Positions 59,591 through 64,000 of a stretch of 64,000 bases of DNA are shown here, one piece after another. The notes below the pieces were generated by a model. That model was not told the origin of the DNA, ran no database searches, and saw nothing but the letters and a program-made list of their open reading frames with translations. The stretch covers positions 766,528 to 830,527 of the forward strand of contig NZ_AUHO01000007.1 of assembly GCF_000423225.1 (NCBI RefSeq), in the 5' to 3' direction. The stretch comes from Kaistia adipata DSM 17808. GTDB taxonomy: Bacteria; Pseudomonadota; Alphaproteobacteria; Rhizobiales; Kaistiaceae. A program made the translations under genes and the position numbers. The stretch's first letter is position 1. Every line of letters starts with the position of its first letter.

Positions 59591-60547
59591 ATGCATTCCA
59601 ACAAACGGATACTGGTTACCGGAGGGGCAGGGTTCCTGGGCTCGCATCTTTGCGACCGCTTGCTGGCGCGCGGCGACGAGGTGCTCTGCGCCGACAATTT
59701 CTTCACCGGCTCGCGCCGCAACATCGAGCATCTGATCGGTCACAAGCGCTTCGAGTTGATGCGCCACGACGTGACCTTCCCGCTCTATGTCGAGGTCGAC
59801 GAGATCTACAATCTCGCCTGTCCCGCTTCGCCGGTGCACTACCAGCATGATCCCGTGGCGACGACCAAGGTCAGCGTGCACGGCGCGATCAACATGCTCG
59901 GCCTCGCCAAGCGCGTGAAGGCGAAGATCCTGCAGGCCTCGACCTCCGAGGTCTATGGCGACCCGTCCGTGCATCCGCAGACCGAGGATTACTGGGGCAA
60001 CGTCAACCCGATCGGCATCCGCTCCTGCTACGACGAGGGCAAGCGCTGCGCCGAGACGCTGTTCTTCGACTACTGGCGCCAGCACAAGCTGCGCATCAAG
60101 GTGATGCGGATCTTCAACACCTATGGCCCGCGCATGCATCCGAACGACGGACGCGTGGTGTCGAACTTCATCGTGCAGGCGCTGCGCGGCGAGGACATCA
60201 CCATCTATGGCGAGGGCGAGCAGACGCGGTCCTTCTGTTATGTCGACGACCTGCTCGACGGCATGATCCGCCTGATGGAGACGGGGGACGAGGTGACCGG
60301 GCCGATCAACATCGGCAACCCGAACGAATTCACCATCCGCCAGCTGGCGGAGCGGGTGATCGCGTTGACCGGCTCGTCCTCGAAGCTGGTGTTCCAGCCG
60401 CTGCCCTCCGACGACCCGCGCCAGCGCCAGCCCGACATCACGCTGGCCGGAAAGACGCTGGGCTGGAAGCCGACGATCGAGCTGGACGAGGGGCTGCGGC
60501 ACACCATCGCCTATTTCGACGGCCTGCTGGCGGAGACGGCCGCATGA
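59591..60547 (+). CDS. UDP-glucuronate decarboxylase (UDP-xylose synthase)-like
   Basis: A 318-residue extended SDR enzyme. The NAD site is [19 protein letters not shown]; the catalytic Y-x3-K is [34 protein letters not shown] and [13 protein letters not shown] are hallmarks of UDP-xylose synthase. It would make UDP-xylose for polysaccharide. ATG 59591 follows GAGAGG. The HIT gene starts in its stop (ATGA). Confidence 0.9.
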   Translation: MHSNKRILVTGGAGFLGSHLCDRLLARGDEVLCADNFFTGSRRNIEHLIGHKRFELMRHDVTFPLYVEVDEIYNLACPASPVHYQHDPVATTKVSVHGAINMLGLAKRVKAKILQASTSEVYGDPSVHPQTEDYWGNVNPIGIRSCYDEGKRCAETLFFDYWRQHKLRIKVMRIFNTYGPRMHPNDGRVVSNFIVQALRGEDITIYGEGEQTRSFCYVDDLLDGMIRLMETGDEVTGPINIGNPNEFTIRQLAERVIALTGSSSKLVFQPLPSDDPRQRQPDITLAGKTLGWKPTIELDEGLRHTIAYFDGLLAETAA

Positions 60548-60963
60548 GCGCCGGTTTCGAGGTCAATGAGCGCATCGCGGCCGACAGCGTGTTCGTCGCG
60601 GAGTGGCCGCTCTGCCAGCTCCGGCTGATGGATGATCGCCGCTTTCCCTGGCTGCTGCTCCTGCCGCGCAAGCCGGGCCTCGAGGAATGGACGGAGCTTG
60701 CCGAGGACGAACTCGCCGTGCTGGCTGTCGAGATCAAGCAGGCCTGTGCCGCGCTCGGCGCAGTGGCGAAATTCGACAAGCTCAATGTCGGCGCGCTCGG
60801 CAACATCGTCCGCCAGATGCATGTCCACATCATCGGCCGCTCGGTCGGCGACGCCGCCTGGCCCGGCCCCGTCTGGGGGCAGGGGACCCGCGAGCCCTAT
60901 TCGCCCGAGGCGCGCGAGGCTCTCGTCGAGCGACTGCGCGCACTGCCTTCCGACGCCGACTGA
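60544..60963 (+). CDS. HIT-domain nucleotide hydrolase/transferase
   Basis: A 139-residue HIT-family protein. The HIT histidines are in [15 protein letters not shown]. Members hydrolyse nucleoside phosphoramidates or dinucleotides. ATGA overlap with the epimerase gene shows coupling. Confidence 0.9.
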   Translation: MSAGFEVNERIAADSVFVAEWPLCQLRLMDDRRFPWLLLLPRKPGLEEWTELAEDELAVLAVEIKQACAALGAVAKFDKLNVGALGNIVRQMHVHIIGRSVGDAAWPGPVWGQGTREPYSPEAREALVERLRALPSDAD

Positions 60964-60969
60964 GGGCGG

Positions 60970-61254
60970 TCAGCGAACGACGCAGCCTTTCGGGTAGCCG
61001 ACGCGCTTGCAGTAGACGACGCGCGGCGCCGGTCGGGCGACGCAGCCTTTGACGTAGACGCCGTTCTGGCAATAGACGACCGGTGCGGCGGGCCGGACCA
61101 CGCAGCCGACCGGATAGCCGACACGCTTGCAGTAGACGACGGCCTCGCTCTTGGTGGTCATCGAGACGATCCCGAGCCCGGCGAGGCCGAGCGCGAGACC
61201 GGCCAAGGACAGGCGGCCGGCCAGCCGAAATGCAGTGGACCCGTTCAGGGGCAT
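60970..61254 (-). CDS. Small exported protein with three Cys-pair repeats
   Basis: A 94-residue protein with a hydrophobic signal or anchor (LSLAGLALGLAGLGIVSM) and three copies of a 17-19-residue unit of the form V-V-Y-C-x4-Y-x2-G-C-V-x-R-P: VVYCKRVGYPVGCVVRP, VVYCQNGVYVKGCVARP, VVYCKRVGYPKGCVVR. GGGAGG is well placed before ATG 61254. I recall similar unnamed proteins in Hyphomicrobiales but know no function. It converges on the HIT gene seven bases away. Confidence 0.8.
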   Translation of the reverse strand: MPLNGSTAFRLAGRLSLAGLALGLAGLGIVSMTTKSEAVVYCKRVGYPVGCVVRPAAPVVYCQNGVYVKGCVARPAPRVVYCKRVGYPKGCVVR

Positions 61255-61439
61255 GGAACCCTCCCAGCTCGCGACGGCGAGCCATGGCCCGCGTGCGGCT
61301 CGCAGCCTTACCATGCGGAAGGTTTGGCTCGCCAGTTGGGTTGTTCCCATGCGCGGCGATGGCGGGGAGGGCATGTCTGTTGCCGCCGCATCGGAGCCGC
61401 GCCAGGATCGTCACCCTTGTGGAAGGACCGGACGGGACC

Positions 61440-62096
61440 ATGGCCATGCATTTCCTTTTCGACGGGCCCGACGATTCGGCCGCGACGATTCTCCTGGCGC
61501 ATGGCGCCGGCGCGCCGATGGATTCGGCGTCGATGACCGCCGCGGCGGCAGCGCTCGCCAGGACCGGCTTCCGGGTTGCCCGATTCGAGTTCGCCTATAT
61601 GGCGGCGCGGCGAGTGGGCGTCCGCAAGCCGCCGCCGCGCGCCGACACGCTGATTCCTGAATACCGGGCGGCTGTCGCGGCACTCGGCGCGAAGGCGCCC
61701 CTGATCATCGGCGGCAAGTCGATGGGCGGGCGCGTGGCCAGCATGGTGGCGGATGGGCTGTTCGCGGAACGGGCGATCGCCGGCCTTTTGTGCCTCGGCT
61801 ACCCCTTCCATCCGCCCGGAAAGCCGGGGCAGCTGCGGACCGCGCATCTCGCCGACCTCGAGACCCCGACGCTGATCTGCCAGGGCACGCGCGACGAGTT
61901 CGGCACGCGGGACGAGGTTGCCGGATATGCCCTGTCGCCGCGAATCGAGATCCTCTGGCTGGAGGACGGCGACCACGACTTGAAGCCGCGCAAGACCGTC
62001 TCCGGCTTTTCGACTGCGGATCACCTCGCCACGATGGCGGCAGCCGTCAGCGATTGGGCGCGGCGGCTCGGCGCGGCACCTTGGGGGCGAAAGTGA
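61440..62096 (+). CDS. Alpha/beta-fold hydrolase (KANL3/Tex30-like)
   Basis: A 218-residue alpha/beta hydrolase: ILLAHGAGAPMDSASM, nucleophile GGKSMGGRVAS, QGTRDEFGTRDEV (acid), and DGDHDLKP (His). This subgroup of small hydrolases has no known substrate. ATG 61440 is chosen; upstream sequence is not conserved. It ends 16 bases before a convergent tRNA gene. Confidence 0.87.
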   Translation: MAMHFLFDGPDDSAATILLAHGAGAPMDSASMTAAAAALARTGFRVARFEFAYMAARRVGVRKPPPRADTLIPEYRAAVAALGAKAPLIIGGKSMGGRVASMVADGLFAERAIAGLLCLGYPFHPPGKPGQLRTAHLADLETPTLICQGTRDEFGTRDEVAGYALSPRIEILWLEDGDHDLKPRKTVSGFSTADHLATMAAAVSDWARRLGAAPWGRK

Positions 62097-62112
62097 TTCT
62101 CGACGAGGGGAA

Positions 62113-62187
62113 TGGTGCCGGTTGAGGGGATTGAACCCCCGACCTTCGGTTTACAAAACCGCTGCTCTACCGCTGAGCTAAACCGGC
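62113..62187 (-). tRNA. tRNA-Thr (anticodon TGT)
   Basis: Reverse strand begins GCCGGTTTAGCTCAGCGGTA and ends AACCGGCACCA, with seven-pair acceptor stem, T-arm GGGGGTTCAATCCCC and anticodon loop TTTGTAA. CCA is encoded. 75 nt. Confidence 0.96.
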
Positions 62188-62300
62188 CCGGTGACGGGTG
62201 TAGTGACGAGGGCCCCCGCCGGTCAAGGTGGGGCCCCCAGATTCTCGCGGATTGCCGCCCATTGTGGACGGCGGGCTGGCGTGCGAATCGGGCGCGGACG

Positions 62301-63143
62301 TCAGCCGGTGGCCGTGCCGAGATGGCGGTGGGCGAGGTAGAGCGAGAGAACGGCGGCGTTCGACACGTTGAGGCTCTTGATAGCGCCCGGCATGTCGAGC
62401 CGCGCGACGACGTCGCACCGGTCGCGCGTCAGCCGGCGCAGGCCCTTGCCCTCGGCGCCGAGCACGAGCGCGATCTTCTCGCCCTGCATGCCGTCCTCGA
62501 TCGAGGTCGTGCCTTCGCTGTCGAGGCCGACGCAGGTGAAGCCCATGTCGCGGAGATCGGTGAGCGCGGTGGCAAGATTCGGCACCTCGATCATGGCGAT
62601 GTGCTCGAGCGCGCCGGAAGCCGACTTGGCGAGAACGCCGGTCTCGGTCGGGGCGTGGCGGCCGGTGGTGACCAGCGCGTCGGCGCCGAAAGCGACGGCC
62701 GAACGGAGAATCGCGCCGACATTGTGCGGATCGGTGACCTGGTCGAGCACCACGACGAGGCGGGCGTCGCCCAGGGCGTCGAGGGGGAGGGGCTCCAGCG
62801 GCGCCACTTCGACCGCCACGCCCTGGTGCACCGAATCCGCGCCGAGCAGCTTGTCGAGATCGCGCGGCGAGGTGTCCCGGAGGCCGGCGGGGAGGGTGGC
62901 GCCTTCCTCGACCAGCCGGCTGGCCGCGTTCTGGGTCGCCAGAAGCTGCAGGACCTTGCGCCGGGGATTCGCGAGCACCGCCGCGACGGCGTGCACGCCA
63001 TATATCCACAGCTGATCCGGCCGGCGCTCGGCCGGGGCGTTGGAGCCGAAACGGCGCTGGCCATGATGGCCGGGTTTGCCCTTGCCACCGCGGAAATGCC
63101 CGGGTTGCCGTTGCGATCTGCTTTGTTTGTTTTCGTCGGTCAT
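62301..63143 (-). CDS. rlmB: TrmH-family 23S rRNA 2'-O-ribose methyltransferase (RlmB-like)
   Basis: A 280-residue SPOUT methyltransferase. A basic, disordered N-terminal tail is followed by LWIYGVHAVAAVLANPRRKV (substrate-binding domain) and the knot: LVVVLDQVTDPHNVGAILRS, ALVLGAEGKGLRRL, and SLNVSNAAVLSLYLA. It likely methylates G2251 of 23S rRNA; other TrmH paralogues are possible. Confidence 0.92.
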   Translation of the reverse strand: MTDENKQSRSQRQPGHFRGGKGKPGHHGQRRFGSNAPAERRPDQLWIYGVHAVAAVLANPRRKVLQLLATQNAASRLVEEGATLPAGLRDTSPRDLDKLLGADSVHQGVAVEVAPLEPLPLDALGDARLVVVLDQVTDPHNVGAILRSAVAFGADALVTTGRHAPTETGVLAKSASGALEHIAMIEVPNLATALTDLRDMGFTCVGLDSEGTTSIEDGMQGEKIALVLGAEGKGLRRLTRDRCDVVARLDMPGAIKSLNVSNAAVLSLYLAHRHLGTATG

Positions 63144-63343
63144 GCCCCGCTTATACGGGCGCGCCGCGAAACCGGCAATCGAACCGGCTCGCGGATTCCC
63201 GGCCATGCACCGAAGCCGTGGAAGTTGGATGGATATGCGTTGACAGGGCGAAACAAGCTCGCCATAAGACGCCCATCGAACGGCCCGCCACGGTGGGTTT
63301 GTCCGGTGAATGCCTGAACGATGACGCTCTGCCGAAGTGATTT

Positions 63344-63428
63344 GGAGGAGTGCCCGAGTGGTTAAAGGGGACGGACTGTAAATCCGTTGACTTAGTCTAC
63401 GTTGGTTCGAATCCAACCTCCTCCACCA
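63344..63428 (+). tRNA. tRNA-Tyr (anticodon GTA)
   Basis: An 85-nt class II tRNA with long variable arm: starts GGAGGAGTGCCCGAGTGGTT, anticodon loop ACTGTAAAT, T-arm GGTTCGAATCC, encoded CCA. Confidence 0.97.
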
Positions 63429-63448
63429 TTTCGACGGAACGTTAGCGT

Positions 63449-63522
63449 GCGGGTGTAGCTCAATGGTAGAGCAGCAGCCTTCCAAGCTGAATACGAGGGT
63501 TCGATTCCCTTCACCCGCTCCA
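63449..63522 (+). tRNA. tRNA-Gly (anticodon TCC)
   Basis: A 74-nt tRNA: starts GCGGGTGTAGCTCAATGGTA, anticodon loop CTTCCAA, T-arm GGTTCGATTCC, encoded CCA. tRNA-Tyr, tRNA-Gly then tuf is a conserved order in many proteobacteria. Confidence 0.97.
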
Positions 63523-63632
63523 TCAACTGAGCCTTGGCGCTGCATGCGCGGTTTGAACGCGAAGCGCGGCAAGTTGGTGGTGCAGTTCGAGCCGTCCGGC
63601 TCGTAGTAGCGAGACGACAGGAAGCGACGTCG

Positions 63633-64000
<368 letters not shown>

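Noticed and set aside
60970..61254. CRISPR-like array suggested by the repeated DNA in this small gene
   Set aside because: The repeats are coding units of about 51-57 bases with conserved reading frame and no unique spacers; no cas genes are present.

Overview
The window comes from a GC-rich, high-coding-density alphaproteobacterial chromosome, most likely a member of the Hyphomicrobiales (Rhizobiales). Supporting signs are a FixK/FNR-type cbb3 oxidase locus, DUF3126, DUF2189, a bacterial transglutaminase-like cysteine peptidase, a zf-CHCC protein, and a hisI-folE-scaffold-yidD-thrS block of the kind seen in that order. A 46-bp intergenic repeat of a type I recall from Hyphomicrobiales is also present. 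I cannot name a genus from sequence alone.

Layout. 1-8105: a truncated pseudoazurin gene, a Crp/Fnr regulator and a ccoNOQP oxidase operon with ccoI/ccoS maturation genes; ccoG and ccoH are missing and two uncharacterised membrane proteins take their place. 8111-14916: a carbohydrate module (LacI regulator, CUT1 ABC importer without its ATPase, Gfo/Idh/MocA oxidoreductase, aldo/keto reductase). 14986-30020: a long, mostly minus-strand nitrogen-compound catabolic region. It holds succinate-semialdehyde dehydrogenase, a ureohydrolase, two polar amino-acid ABC importers, an XRE-cupin regulator, two RidA proteins, a DAO-family FAD oxidase, an RpiR regulator, and 2-amino-4-oxopentanoate thiolase (OrtAB) plus 2,4-diaminopentanoate dehydrogenase (Ord). 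The last three are enzymes of the clostridial oxidative ornithine pathway. 30102-44927: mostly housekeeping and small single-gene functions (GNAT, PadR, acyl-ACP/CoA synthetase, FAD monooxygenase, cysE, gamma carbonic anhydrase, CAP-domain protein, BTLCP, PAS_5, rhomboid, CBS, hisI, folE, scaffold protein). 45034-49433: yidD, a repeat element, a divergent LysR/class D beta-lactamase pair and thrS. 49517-52048: four tandem genes for secreted low-complexity Ser/Gly/Thr/Ala-rich proteins. 52793-61000: nitroreductase, NAD kinase, FAH-family hydrolase, purU-folD, a DMT transporter, UDP-glucuronate decarboxylase and a HIT protein. 61000-64000: a small Cys-repeat protein, an alpha/beta hydrolase, tRNA-Thr, an rlmB-like methyltransferase, tRNA-Tyr, tRNA-Gly and the start of tuf.

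How the parts work together. The left end points to life at low oxygen with probable denitrification. A near-perfect NnrR-like dyad lies between pseudoazurin and the Crp/Fnr gene, and a FixK/FNR box lies upstream of ccoN. In the central region, two promoters (transporter/XRE regulator, and FAD oxidase/ridA) share TTCG-N7-CGAA dyads, which suggests one XRE-cupin regulon. Ord plus OrtAB would turn 2,4-diaminopentanoate into D-alanine and acetyl-CoA; the neighbouring FAD oxidase and RidA could take D-alanine on to pyruvate, and the LAO-like binding protein could supply the cationic substrate. The aminomutase OraSE and racemase that make the substrate in clostridia are absent from the window, so this looks like a re-purposed or aerobic version of the pathway and is my main candidate for an undescribed system. 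The second candidate is the cluster of secreted low-complexity proteins, three of which share a C-terminal two-cysteine tail.
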